A stretch of 64,000 nucleotides of DNA from Dyella sp. SG609 (GTDB lineage Bacteria; Pseudomonadota; Gammaproteobacteria; Xanthomonadales; Rhodanobacteraceae): NCBI RefSeq assembly GCF_012275375.1, contig NZ_JAAZQJ010000004.1, positions 124,001-188,000 on the forward strand. Reading direction: 5' to 3'. Of this stretch, positions 35,301-45,909 are shown piece by piece. Numbering within the stretch: the stretch's first letter is position 1; the number at the start of each line of letters is the position of its first letter. The translations under genes and the position numbers were made by a program. The notes below the pieces were generated by a model. That model did no database searches. It saw only the letters and a list, made by a program, of their open reading frames with translations, and was not told the origin of the DNA.

Positions 35301-35758
35301 GTTCGGTCAATAGAAAAAAAATGTTCAAAAAGGAGTGAACAAACGTCAGATTGACTTGTCAGTCACATTACGTGCCTGGCGGCTGCTGCAAAGTTGGCCG
35401 CTTGTGCGTTCTCCCGCCCAGGGGCGGGGGAGTGTGCTGACGCCGGTCTGCGTGCTCCTGGAGGAACATGACAAGACTGTGCGTCCGGGATGACGCACGA
35501 CTTGACCGGGGTATTTCCGCCCCGGCCGGTCCGACGCCCGCCACCGGATTTCCCGTCCCGGTGCGGGCGTCGTGTCGACCCTAACTAGCTGACGGAATTG
35601 AGGTATTTCGCCGCCTGGACCGCCTTCTGCTTTTCACAAGGATGAAAATGGCATGAAAGCGTGAACAGACTGTACGGGCCGGTTTGCTATTTTCAGTGGT
35701 TAAAACTGTGTTAGCATCCGTCTCCTGTTGGCTGCTGCCCCTTGCAGGTACCAAAAAA
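35301..35758 (+). other. 458-bp hairpin-rich gap between ftsZ and lpxC
   Basis: No established gene. Successive inverted repeats: CTCCCGCCC with a bulged partner (35411-35432), TGCGTC/GACGCA (35480-35497), CCGGGG/CCCCGG (35506-35525), and a large one with a 14-bp, single-bulge stem (35533-35547 with 35558-35571). None is followed by a T-tract. A 38-codon frame overlaps them (separate entry). An AT-richer stretch at 35680-35720 probably holds the lpxC promoter; I could not fix a convincing -35/-10 pair. Confidence 0.6.
35468..35584 (+). CDS. Possible 38-aa leader peptide upstream of lpxC
   Basis: ATG at 35468 preceded by GGAGG (35460-35464; only 3 nt spacing, short). It ends at TAA 35582-35584. 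The product starts MTRLCVRDDARLDRG and is Arg/Pro-rich without similarity to anything I know. Its second half spans the biggest hairpin in the ftsZ-lpxC gap, which could mean attenuation-type control or simply chance. Weak evidence. Confidence 0.2.
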   Translation: MTRLCVRDDARLDRGISAPAGPTPATGFPVPVRASCRP

Positions 35759-36673
35759 ATGATCAAGCAGCGTACGCTCAAGAACATCATCCGGGCCACC
35801 GGCGTCGGTCTGCATACCGGCGACAAGGTCTACATGACGCTCCGCCCCGCCGCGCCGAACACCGGCATCGTTTTCCGCCGCACGGATCTCAATCCGCCGG
35901 TGGAAATTCCCGCCCGTCCCGACAACGTCGGCGACACCCGCCTGTCGACCACCCTGGTCAACGGCGACGTGCGCGTCTCCACCGTGGAGCATCTGCTCTC
36001 GGCGATGGCCGGCCTCGGCATCGACAACGCTTACGTCGATCTGTCGGCGCCGGAAGTGCCGATCATGGACGGCAGCGCCGGTCCCTTCGTGTTCCTGCTG
36101 CAGTCGGCGGGCATCGAAGAGCAGAACGTCGCCAAGCGCTTCATCCGCATCAAGAAGCCGATCAAGGTGCAGGACGGCGACAAGTGGGCCAGCTTCGAGC
36201 CGTTCGAAGGCTTCAAGGTCGGCTTCTCGATCGAGTTCAACCACCCGATCATCAGCAAGCGCACTTCCAAGGCGGAGATCGATTTCTCCACCACTTCGTT
36301 CGTGAAGGAAGTGAGCCGCGCGCGCACCTTCGGCTTCATGCGCGACATCGAGATGCTGCGCGAACACAACCTGGCGCTCGGCGGTTCGATGGACAACGCC
36401 GTGGTGCTGGACGACTACCGCGTGCTCAACGAAGACGGCCTCCGCTACGAGGACGAATTCGTCAAGCACAAGATCCTGGACGCCATCGGCGACCTGTATC
36501 TGCTGGGCCACAGCCTGATCGGCGCCTACTACGCGCACAAGTCCGGCCATGAGCTCAACAACAAGCTGCTGCGCACGCTGATGGCCGACGCCACCGCGTG
36601 GGAAGAGGTCGTCTACCAGGACGATCCCGCCACGGCTCCGATCTCCTACGCGCATCCCGCCCAGGCGATCTGA
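35759..36673 (+). CDS. lpxC: LpxC: UDP-3-O-acyl-GlcNAc deacetylase (lipid A)
   Basis: 304 aa from the ATG at 35759; the frame is open upstream, but MIKQRTLKN is the family start. Zn ligands His78 (VEHLLSA), His237 and Asp241 (HKILDAIGD), and catalytic His264 (KSGHELNN), are in place. It performs the committed step of lipid A synthesis in the cytoplasm. Placed at the end of the dcw cluster as in E. coli, but behind a 458-bp gap suggesting its own control, and closed by a strong terminator. Confidence 0.98.
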   Translation: MIKQRTLKNIIRATGVGLHTGDKVYMTLRPAAPNTGIVFRRTDLNPPVEIPARPDNVGDTRLSTTLVNGDVRVSTVEHLLSAMAGLGIDNAYVDLSAPEVPIMDGSAGPFVFLLQSAGIEEQNVAKRFIRIKKPIKVQDGDKWASFEPFEGFKVGFSIEFNHPIISKRTSKAEIDFSTTSFVKEVSRARTFGFMRDIEMLREHNLALGGSMDNAVVLDDYRVLNEDGLRYEDEFVKHKILDAIGDLYLLGHSLIGAYYAHKSGHELNNKLLRTLMADATAWEEVVYQDDPATAPISYAHPAQAI

Positions 36674-36708
36674 AGCATTCGCCTCCGGGCGAAGCTGAAC
36701 AAACTGAA

Positions 36709-36743
36709 CGGCCGCGTCCTCCGGGACGCGGCCGTTTGTTTTG
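36709..36743 (+). terminator. Intrinsic terminator of lpxC
   Basis: Perfect 11-bp stem CGGCCGCGTCC (36709-36719) / GGACGCGGCCG (36724-36734), 4-nt loop, then TTTGTTTTG. It starts 35 nt past the lpxC stop and closes the dcw transcript. Confidence 0.93.
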
Positions 36744-36912
36744 TGATATACCTCGCCCCTTCGTCCTGGCACGACTCACGTATTCGGGATGTCAACGTCT
36801 TACGTGACCGTGGAGCCATGCTATAAACCCGCCACTGCCGATCGGGCAATGCGGGCGAACCGGCCGCTGGCGATCGCAGGATGTCTTGTCTGAACCGGGC
36901 GGCGAGTCGAAC

Positions 36913-37404
36913 TCAGCCCTTCGGTTTGCGGGAATCAGCAGTTTCGGCGATGGACGCCAGCTCGAGGAACAGACGCTGCAATTCGCTGTCTGTCTGAGAG
37001 ATCGCCGCGGCCCTCAAGTGGTCTGCGGCAGCAGGCGAAAGCGGTTTTGACCGATCCGGCAAGGTTTCAGCCGGTGGTAGGGGGGCCACTTTCACGGTGA
37101 GGTATCCGGCGCGCACGCCGATGGCATGCGCGGCAGCGAGGATTTGCGTCTGCATAAGACGAAGCCTCGAAGCCAGCGCCGGCGTAGGAGCCAGGAACAC
37201 AAGACGGCCGTCGCGCAGGTTGGCGAATCTCACCTGCTCGCGGAGCGGTGACGGCAGCGTCTGGCGCAGTGCACGATCCAACGCCTCCAGCTCACTGGCC
37301 TTGCGGGCCAGCTTGGCGAAGGGGCCACATTCGGTAAGGGATTTCAGTCCTGAGCCGGTGCGGCGGGGAGCGTAGGGAACGTCGCGCTGCATGGGTGCCG
37401 ACAT
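36913..37404 (-). CDS. dciA: DUF721/DciA-family protein (replicative helicase loader type)
   Basis: 163 aa. The DUF721 core is at about 33-105 (KASELEALDRALRQTLPSP, LVFLAPTPALASRLRLMQTQIL). DciA proteins load DnaB in the many bacteria that lack DnaC. Position between lpxC and secA is usual for Xanthomonadaceae. ATG at 37404 or 37392; neither has a good ribosome site. It is head-to-head with the M23 gene (37422), 17 bp between start codons, so its promoter must lie inside that gene. Assignment to DciA rather than a generic DUF721 protein is an inference. Confidence 0.8.
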   Translation of the reverse strand: MSAPMQRDVPYAPRRTGSGLKSLTECGPFAKLARKASELEALDRALRQTLPSPLREQVRFANLRDGRLVFLAPTPALASRLRLMQTQILAAAHAIGVRAGYLTVKVAPLPPAETLPDRSKPLSPAAADHLRAAAISQTDSELQRLFLELASIAETADSRKPKG

Positions 37405-37421
37405 CTTCGACGTGGAAAAAC

Positions 37422-38351
37422 ATGCAAATCATACTCGTGTCACGCACCAAGCGGGTGCCGAAAACCCTCGATCTGGCCGACCGGCGCCTGCGCTATCGGC
37501 TGATCGCAACGGCAGTCGCGGCGGTGCTGGCCTGTGCGGCGCTCGGCGCCACCGTGGCCCTTGCGGTAGCCAGTCCGCGCGACCGCGCGCTGGCCGAAAT
37601 CAGCCAGCTCCATCAGCAGGTGTCCAAGCAGAACGTGCAGCTGGGCGACGTCCGCAAGGACGCGCAGCGCGACATCGATGCGCTCGCCGCCAAGCTCGGC
37701 CAGCTGCAGGCGCAGTCCACCCGCCTCAACGCCCTGGGCGAGCGCCTGGCGCAGATGGGCAAGCTCGACAGCACCGAATTCAATTTCGACGAACAGCCCC
37801 CGGTCGGCGGCGTCGAGGACGTCAACGACAGCGCCTACGCGCTGCCGCAGGCGCTGGATGCCGGCATCGACCAGCTGGCCAGCCGCTTCGACAGCCAGCA
37901 GGCCCAGCTCTACGCGCTGCAGAGCCTGCTGCTCGACGCCAAGATCGAATCCAATCTCAAGCCCACCGGCATGCCGGTCGAAGGCTATATCTCCTCGTAT
38001 TTCGGCGGCCGCCCCGATCCGTTCAGCGGACACGCGGCCTACCACACGGGCCTGGACATCTCCGCCCCCACCGGCACGCCGGTGCATGCGGTGGCCGAAG
38101 GCATGGTCACCTTCGCGGGGTTGCGCAGCGGCTACGGCGACGTGATCGAGATCGACCACGGCAACGGCTACATGACCCGCTACGCGCACAACAGCTCGCT
38201 GATCGTGCGTCCGGGCCAGCGCGTGCACGTGGGCGACGTGATCGCCAAGGCCGGCTCCACCGGCCGTTCCACCGGATCGCACGTGCATTTCGAGGTCTGG
38301 TACAAGGGCAACGTGGTCAATCCGCTCGCCTACGTGCGCAACCATCGCTGA
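37422..38351 (+). CDS. Membrane-anchored M23 (LytM) peptidase or divisome activator
   Basis: 309 aa from the ATG at 37422. One TM helix (about 34-54), a coiled coil (about 60-115, LHQQVSKQNVQLGDVRKDAQ), then an M23 domain at about 190-305. Zn-site motifs are present: HTGLDISAPTG (H-x3-D) and SHVHFEVW (H-x-H). The protein is therefore probably an active endopeptidase cutting peptidoglycan cross-links, rather than a degenerate EnvC/NlpD activator. It lies between dciA and secA. Confidence 0.92.
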   Translation: MQIILVSRTKRVPKTLDLADRRLRYRLIATAVAAVLACAALGATVALAVASPRDRALAEISQLHQQVSKQNVQLGDVRKDAQRDIDALAAKLGQLQAQSTRLNALGERLAQMGKLDSTEFNFDEQPPVGGVEDVNDSAYALPQALDAGIDQLASRFDSQQAQLYALQSLLLDAKIESNLKPTGMPVEGYISSYFGGRPDPFSGHAAYHTGLDISAPTGTPVHAVAEGMVTFAGLRSGYGDVIEIDHGNGYMTRYAHNSSLIVRPGQRVHVGDVIAKAGSTGRSTGSHVHFEVWYKGNVVNPLAYVRNHR

Positions 38352-38365
38352 TCTCGCGGAAGCCC

Positions 38366-38390
38366 AGGGCCCCGCGCGCCGGGGCCTCTT
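38366..38390 (+). terminator. Weak terminator-like hairpin after the M23 gene
   Basis: GGCCCCG (38368-38374) pairs with CGGGGCC (38380-38386) around a CGCGC loop, followed by TCTT only. Starts 15 nt after the stop. GC-rich stem but poor T-tract. The rest of the gap to secA (38391-38599) shows a -10-like TAGTAT near 38524 and no gene. Confidence 0.45.
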
Positions 38391-38599
38391 GAAACACCCC
38401 TCCAGCGCCGCCAAACACTCCACCGGGAAGGATGACGGGGTCTGCCGCAAGAGGTTGCGGCCGATACGGGCCACCGGCTGGGGCAAGCCCCGGCCCGCGT
38501 TCGTTTGGGATCGCCCGGCGACCCTAGTATCATCAACCCTTTCGTCCCGCCCCTTCTCCGGCGGCGGGCGTCTACGACTCATGCAGATCCGGAAGATCG

Positions 38600-41332
<2,733 letters not shown>

Positions 41333-41353
41333 AGCCAGCCGGCATCGCGCACG

Positions 41354-41385
41354 AAAAAGGCGGCCATCGGCCGCCTTTTTCTTTT
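41354..41385. terminator. Bidirectional intrinsic terminator between secA and apaH
   Basis: AAAAAGGCGGCC / GGCCGCCTTTTT stem with a short loop, T-tract TTTTTCTTTT on the plus strand and a run of As that is a T-tract on the minus strand. It serves both secA (stop 41332) and the convergent apaH (stop 41404). Confidence 0.95.
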
Positions 41386-41403
41386 CCGCATCGGCGCTGG
41401 AGC

Positions 41404-42252
41404 TCAGTCCTCGCCCGGCATCCGCTTGCGGTGCGGTTCGGCATCCACGGTGATGTACTGCGGCTCCTCGCTGTCCAGGCGCAGCGCGGTGAGCTTGCCG
41501 CCCCACACGCAGCCGGTGTCGATGGCATAAACACCTAAGCCCGCGAAGCGGCCCAGCGCCGACCAGTGCCCGCACACGATGCGGCTCTCGCGCCGCTTCA
41601 TGCCCGGCACCTCGAACCACGGATACATGCCCGGCTTCTGCGTGCCGGGGATGTCCTTGCTCTCGAAATCGATGCGGCCGTGGATGTCGCAGTAGCGCAT
41701 CCGCGTGAAGGTGTTGATCGAGGCGCGCATGCGCTCGATGCCCTGCAGGCGGCTGGTCCAGGCCGCCGGGCGGTTGCCGAACAGGTTCTTCAGGATGCGG
41801 CCGTGGCGCGGGCTGGACAGCTCGCGCTCCACTTCCTGCGCCGAGCGCAGCGCCTGGCGCAGGGTCCAGATCGGCGCCAGGCCGGCGTGCACCATGGTCC
41901 AGCCCAGGGCTTCGTCGTGGTGCATCAGCTTCTGCGAGCGCATCCATTCGAACAGCACCGGCGCGTCGTCCGCGAACAGCACTTCGCGCAGCTCGGGATT
42001 GACCTTGGACTGCGCCTCCGGCCGCCGCTGCGCGATGGCCAGCAGGCTCAGGTCGTGGTTGCCCAGGGTGAGCACCACCTGCTCGCGCAGGCTGTGGATG
42101 AGGCGCAGGGTTTCCAGCGACTGCCCGCCGCGGTTGACCAGGTCGCCGCAGAACCACAGCCGGTCGGCGGCCGGGTCGAAGCGCAGTTTTTCCAGCAGGC
42201 GTTGCAGTTCGGGGAGGCAGCCCTGCACGTCGCCGATCGCATACGTAGCCAT
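41404..42252 (-). CDS. apaH: ApaH: symmetrical Ap4A hydrolase
   Basis: 282 aa from the ATG at 42252, which overlaps the apaG stop (TGATG). Metallophosphoesterase motifs: AIGDVQGC (5-12), FCGDLVNRG, TLGNHDLSLL, and HAGLAP. It hydrolyses diadenosine tetraphosphate to ADP and can remove Np4A caps from RNA. Last gene of the lptD operon. Confidence 0.97.
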   Translation of the reverse strand: MATYAIGDVQGCLPELQRLLEKLRFDPAADRLWFCGDLVNRGGQSLETLRLIHSLREQVVLTLGNHDLSLLAIAQRRPEAQSKVNPELREVLFADDAPVLFEWMRSQKLMHHDEALGWTMVHAGLAPIWTLRQALRSAQEVERELSSPRHGRILKNLFGNRPAAWTSRLQGIERMRASINTFTRMRYCDIHGRIDFESKDIPGTQKPGMYPWFEVPGMKRRESRIVCGHWSALGRFAGLGVYAIDTGCVWGGKLTALRLDSEEPQYITVDAEPHRKRMPGED

Positions 42253-42635
42253 CAGTGCAGCGTACGCGGGATGGACAGGGTGAACGGCGCGATCGGTGCC
42301 TCGAAATGGGTGCCGTCGTCGGCCAGCATCTGGTAGCTGCCCTGCATGATGCCTACCGCGGTCTCCAGCACCGCGCCGGAGGTGTATTCGTAGTCGTCGC
42401 CGGGACGCATCCACGGCTGCTCGCCGACCACGCCCTCGCCGCGCACTTCCTCCACCTTGCCGTTGGCATCGGTGATCACCCAGTGGCGGGCGATCAGGCG
42501 CGCGGGCACGTCGCCGGCGTTGTGCAGCGTGACGGTGTAGGCGAACACATAGCGGTTGTCGCCGGGCTTGGATTGGTCGGGGACGAAGCGTGTTTCGACC
42601 TGCACGTCGATCGTGTAGGAGGCTTTCTCGGTCAT
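42252..42635 (-). CDS. apaG: ApaG: Co2+/Mg2+ efflux-associated DUF525 protein
   Basis: 127 aa from the ATG at 42635 ([11 protein letters not shown]). It matches the ApaG family: [49 protein letters not shown] (spread over 60-90), [10 protein letters not shown]. It has a fibronectin-III-like beta fold; its biochemical role is poorly known. Conserved position between rsmA and apaH. Confidence 0.97.
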   Translation of the reverse strand: MTEKASYTIDVQVETRFVPDQSKPGDNRYVFAYTVTLHNAGDVPARLIARHWVITDANGKVEEVRGEGVVGEQPWMRPGDDYEYTSGAVLETAVGIMQGSYQMLADDGTHFEAPIAPFTLSIPRTLH

Positions 42636-42717
42636 GACGGGATTGTAAGGCTTGCCGACACGCATGGAGCAAGCCTGACCGCGCACGCCTGAACCGGGCA
42701 TGCCCGCGGCGCGCTTG

Positions 42718-43506
42718 TCACGTCGCGGTTGGCACCTTGGCCAGCCGGACGAAATCCAGCGGCGCCAGGGTTTCGGCGCGCGCCTTGGGGTCGATGCCTG
42801 CCGCTTCGATCGCGGCCGCGTCCATCAACTGTTTCAGGCCGTTGCTCAGGGTCTTGCGCCGCTGCGCGAAGGCGGCCTTGACGATGGCGTAGACGCGCTC
42901 GGGATCCGCGTCGTGGCGCTGTTCCGGCGGCAGCGGCACCACGCGCACCACGGCCGAGTCCACCTTCGGCGGCGGGCGGAACGCGCCGGGCGGTACGGTG
43001 AACAGCGGCTCCACCCGGCAGGCCAGCTGCAGCATCACGGATAGACGTCCATACACCTTGCTGCCGGGCTCGGCCGCCATGCGGTCGACCACTTCCTTCT
43101 GCAGCATGAAGTGCATGTCCTGGATCGCCGCGGCGTGGTCCACGCAATGGAACAGGATGGGGCTGGAGATGTAGTACGGCAGGTTGCCCGCGATGCGCAC
43201 GCGCTCCACGCCGAGCTCGCGCGCCAGCGCGGTGAAATCCACCTTCAGCACGTCGGAGTGCACGATGCGCAGCTCGCCCACCGCATCCGCGCGTGCCTGC
43301 AGGCCGGGGATCAGGTCGGTGTCCAGCTCGATCGCGGTGAGCTTGCCGGCCGCGGCCAGCAGGGGCAGGGTGAGCGCGCCCTCGCCGGGGCCGATCTCTA
43401 CCACCACGTCCGCAGGCCTGGGCGCGATCGAGCTGACGATGCGCTCGATGTAGCGCTTCTCGTGGAGGAAGTGTTGGCCGAAGCTTTTCTTGGGGCGGGC
43501 GTTCAT
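42718..43506 (-). CDS. rsmA: RsmA (KsgA): 16S rRNA A1518/A1519 dimethyltransferase
   Basis: 262 aa. KKSFGQHFL start, SAM-binding EIGPGEG (37-43), catalytic NLPYYIS (108-114), and [10 protein letters not shown] near 181. Dimethylates two adenines in helix 45 of 16S rRNA late in 30S assembly; loss gives kasugamycin resistance. 19 nt after pdxA. Confidence 0.98.
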   Translation of the reverse strand: MNARPKKSFGQHFLHEKRYIERIVSSIAPRPADVVVEIGPGEGALTLPLLAAAGKLTAIELDTDLIPGLQARADAVGELRIVHSDVLKVDFTALARELGVERVRIAGNLPYYISSPILFHCVDHAAAIQDMHFMLQKEVVDRMAAEPGSKVYGRLSVMLQLACRVEPLFTVPPGAFRPPPKVDSAVVRVVPLPPEQRHDADPERVYAIVKAAFAQRRKTLSNGLKQLMDAAAIEAAGIDPKARAETLAPLDFVRLAKVPTAT

Positions 43507-43525
43507 GGCATTCCGGAAAGCGGGC

Positions 43526-44524
43526 TCAGCCGCGTGCGGCGCGGCGGGCGGACAGGTCGAGCGCCATGCGCGCGGCGGCGATCAGGCTGGACGGATCGGC
43601 GCGGCCGCTGCCGGCCAGGTCCAGCGCCGTGCCGTGGTCCACCGAGGTGCGGATAAAGGGCAGGCCGAGCGTGAGATTGACGGTGCGGTCGAAGGCTTCG
43701 CTCTTGAGCACCGGCAGCGCCTGGTCGTGGTACATCGCCACCACCGCGTCGTAGCCGGCGCGCTGCGCGGGTACGAAGGCGGTGTCGGCCGGCAGCGGGC
43801 CGAGCAGCTGCATGCCTTCGGTGCGCAGCGCTTCCATCACCGGCGCGATCGTGTCGAGCTCCTCGCGGCCCAGGTGCCCGGCCTCGCCGGCATGCGGATT
43901 CAGGCCCAGCACCGCGATGCGCGGCGCGGTGAAGCCGAACTTGTCGCGCAGCTCCGCGTGCACGATGCGCAGCGTGCGGGTCAGGCCTGCGGCGGTGATC
44001 GCGGCGGACACCGCGGCCAGCGGCAGGTGCGTGGTGGCCAGCGCCACGCGCAGTTCCGGGCTGGCCAGCATCATCACCACGTCGCTGCGGCTGCGCTCGG
44101 CGAAGAATTCGGTGTGGCCGCTGAAGCGGATGCCGGCGTCGTTGATCGAGGCCTTCTGCAGCGGCGCGGTGACCACGGCTTCGTAGCGGCCGCTCATGCA
44201 GCCGTCGGCGGCTTCGGCCAGGGTGGTCAGCACGTGGGTGGCATTGCGCGGATCCGGCTGGCCGGGGCGTTCCTCGGCGGCCAGCGGGATATGCCGCACG
44301 CGCAGCGTGCCGGCAGGGCGCTCGCCGAGTGGCGCGCCATCGTCGTCGATCAGTTCGATCCTGCTGCCGCAGCGCCGCGCGGCGCGCTCGAGCAGGCCGC
44401 GATCGGTGACCGCAATGAAATTGGCCGCCAGCGAAGTGGCGGCCAATCGGATCAGCAGCTCGGGGCCGACGCCCGCCGGTTCGCCAGCGGTGACGGCGAG
44501 CCGGGGCAGCGCGACCGCGTTCAA
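43526..44524 (-). CDS. pdxA: PdxA: 4-hydroxythreonine-4-phosphate dehydrogenase
   Basis: 332 aa from a TTG start at 44524. The choice is supported by GAGGG 6-7 nt upstream and family alignment (LPRLAVTAGEPAGVGPELL); no in-frame ATG is near. Metal/substrate motifs FSGHTEFFAE, GLNPHAGEAGHLG and AMYHDQALPVLK are present. It works in pyridoxal phosphate synthesis. Starts 8 nt after the surA stop. Confidence 0.96.
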   Translation of the reverse strand: MNAVALPRLAVTAGEPAGVGPELLIRLAATSLAANFIAVTDRGLLERAARRCGSRIELIDDDGAPLGERPAGTLRVRHIPLAAEERPGQPDPRNATHVLTTLAEAADGCMSGRYEAVVTAPLQKASINDAGIRFSGHTEFFAERSRSDVVMMLASPELRVALATTHLPLAAVSAAITAAGLTRTLRIVHAELRDKFGFTAPRIAVLGLNPHAGEAGHLGREELDTIAPVMEALRTEGMQLLGPLPADTAFVPAQRAGYDAVVAMYHDQALPVLKSEAFDRTVNLTLGLPFIRTSVDHGTALDLAGSGRADPSSLIAAARMALDLSARRAARG

Positions 44525-44532
44525 GGCATCCC

Positions 44533-45867
44533 TCAGGAGGACTTGCCCGGCGCGGGGTCGCGCAGTTCCGGCACCAGGATGTTGACGTAGGCGCTGGAGC
44601 GCATGTCGCGCAGGAAGTCCTCGTAGGCCTGCTCGGCCTTGCGGTTGCCGATGGCCTGGCGGGCCTGGTCGCGCGCGATCTGGTCGGTCAGGTCGCTCTG
44701 GCGCATGCCCAGGCGCTGCATGATGTGCCAGCCGGCTTCGCTCTGGAACGGCTTGGAGACCTCGTTGTCCTTCAGGTCGCCGATCTGCTGGGCGATGGTG
44801 GTGCCCCAGGCCTGCTGCGGGAACCAGCCCATGTCGCCGCCGTTGTTGGCGGTGGTGTTGTCCTTGGACTCGTCCTTGGCCAGCTTGGCGAAGTCTTCCT
44901 TCTTGTTGACGATGCGGTTGTACAGGTCCTCGGCCTTCTGGCGGGCCTGCTCCGGCGTCACGATTTCGCTGGGCTTGATCAGGATCTGGCGGGCGTGGAA
45001 TTCCGGCACCACCTGGCGGGTCGGCGCGCGCTGTTCCATCAGCTTGATGATGTGGAAGCCGGTGGGGCCGCGCAGGGCCGGGCTGACGTCGCCCACCTTC
45101 ATGCCGGCGACGGCGTCGGCGAAGGCCGGCGGCACTTCGTCCATGCGGCGCCAGCCGAGGTCGCCGCCTTCGAGGGCGTCCTGGGCGTCGGAGTAGCGGA
45201 TCGCCGCGGCCTTGAAATCCATGCCGCCGTGCACCGCGTTGATGGCTTCCTCGGCCTTCTTCTGCGCCGCGGCGATCGCCGCGGCGTCGCCGCCGGAGGG
45301 CACGCCGATCTGGATGTGCGCGAGGTGGATCTCGCCGGCCTTGTAGGTGGGGCTGGCCAGCAGGTTGTTGATCTCGCTGTCGGTGACGTTGACCGAATCG
45401 CGCACCACGCTCTCGTGCAGGCGCTGGGCGATCAGCTGCTCGCGCAGCTGCTGGCGGAACGCGGCGAAGCTGGAACCTTCCTGTTCCACCGCGGCGCGCA
45501 GCTGGTCGGCGGACATCTTGTTCTGCTGGGCCACGGCGCCCACGGCCTGGTCGACGTCGGCGTCGGACACGCGGATGCCCTGGTCGTCGGCCTTCTGCAC
45601 CTGCAGCTTCATCAGCACGAGGCGGTCGAGCACCTGGCGCTGCAGCACGTCCATCGGCGGCAGCTGGCCCGGCTGGCTGGCGTACTGCTGCTGCACCGAG
45701 CGGACGGCGTCATTGAGTTCGCTCTGCAGGATCACGCCGTCGTCCACCACGGCCACGATGCGGTCCAGCGGCTGGTTGGCCTGGGCGCCGGGCAGCAGCT
45801 GGGCGTGGGCGGGAACGACGACGGCTGCGGCAACCGCGAGCAGGAACAACGCGAAAGGCTGTTTCAT
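44533..45867 (-). CDS. surA: SurA: periplasmic chaperone / prolyl isomerase
   Basis: 444 aa from the ATG at 45867. An in-frame TTG at 45885 has GAGG upstream and is a real alternative. The signal peptide ends at VPAHA/QLLPG. An N-terminal chaperone domain (QPLDRIVAVVDDGVILQSEL) is followed by two PpiC-type domains (about 175-280 and 285-390) and a C-terminal helix. It escorts outer-membrane proteins to BAM, including LptD encoded just upstream. Confidence 0.97.
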   Translation of the reverse strand: MKQPFALFLLAVAAAVVVPAHAQLLPGAQANQPLDRIVAVVDDGVILQSELNDAVRSVQQQYASQPGQLPPMDVLQRQVLDRLVLMKLQVQKADDQGIRVSDADVDQAVGAVAQQNKMSADQLRAAVEQEGSSFAAFRQQLREQLIAQRLHESVVRDSVNVTDSEINNLLASPTYKAGEIHLAHIQIGVPSGGDAAAIAAAQKKAEEAINAVHGGMDFKAAAIRYSDAQDALEGGDLGWRRMDEVPPAFADAVAGMKVGDVSPALRGPTGFHIIKLMEQRAPTRQVVPEFHARQILIKPSEIVTPEQARQKAEDLYNRIVNKKEDFAKLAKDESKDNTTANNGGDMGWFPQQAWGTTIAQQIGDLKDNEVSKPFQSEAGWHIMQRLGMRQSDLTDQIARDQARQAIGNRKAEQAYEDFLRDMRSSAYVNILVPELRDPAPGKSS

Positions 45868-45909
45868 TACGTTTGGGACCTTCAATCGCCTCAGGCGGCG
45901 ACCGGGAAG

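Noticed and set aside
35684-35758. 25-residue N-terminal extension of LpxC
   Set aside because: Not in the family; the conserved start MIKQRTLKN is at 35759.
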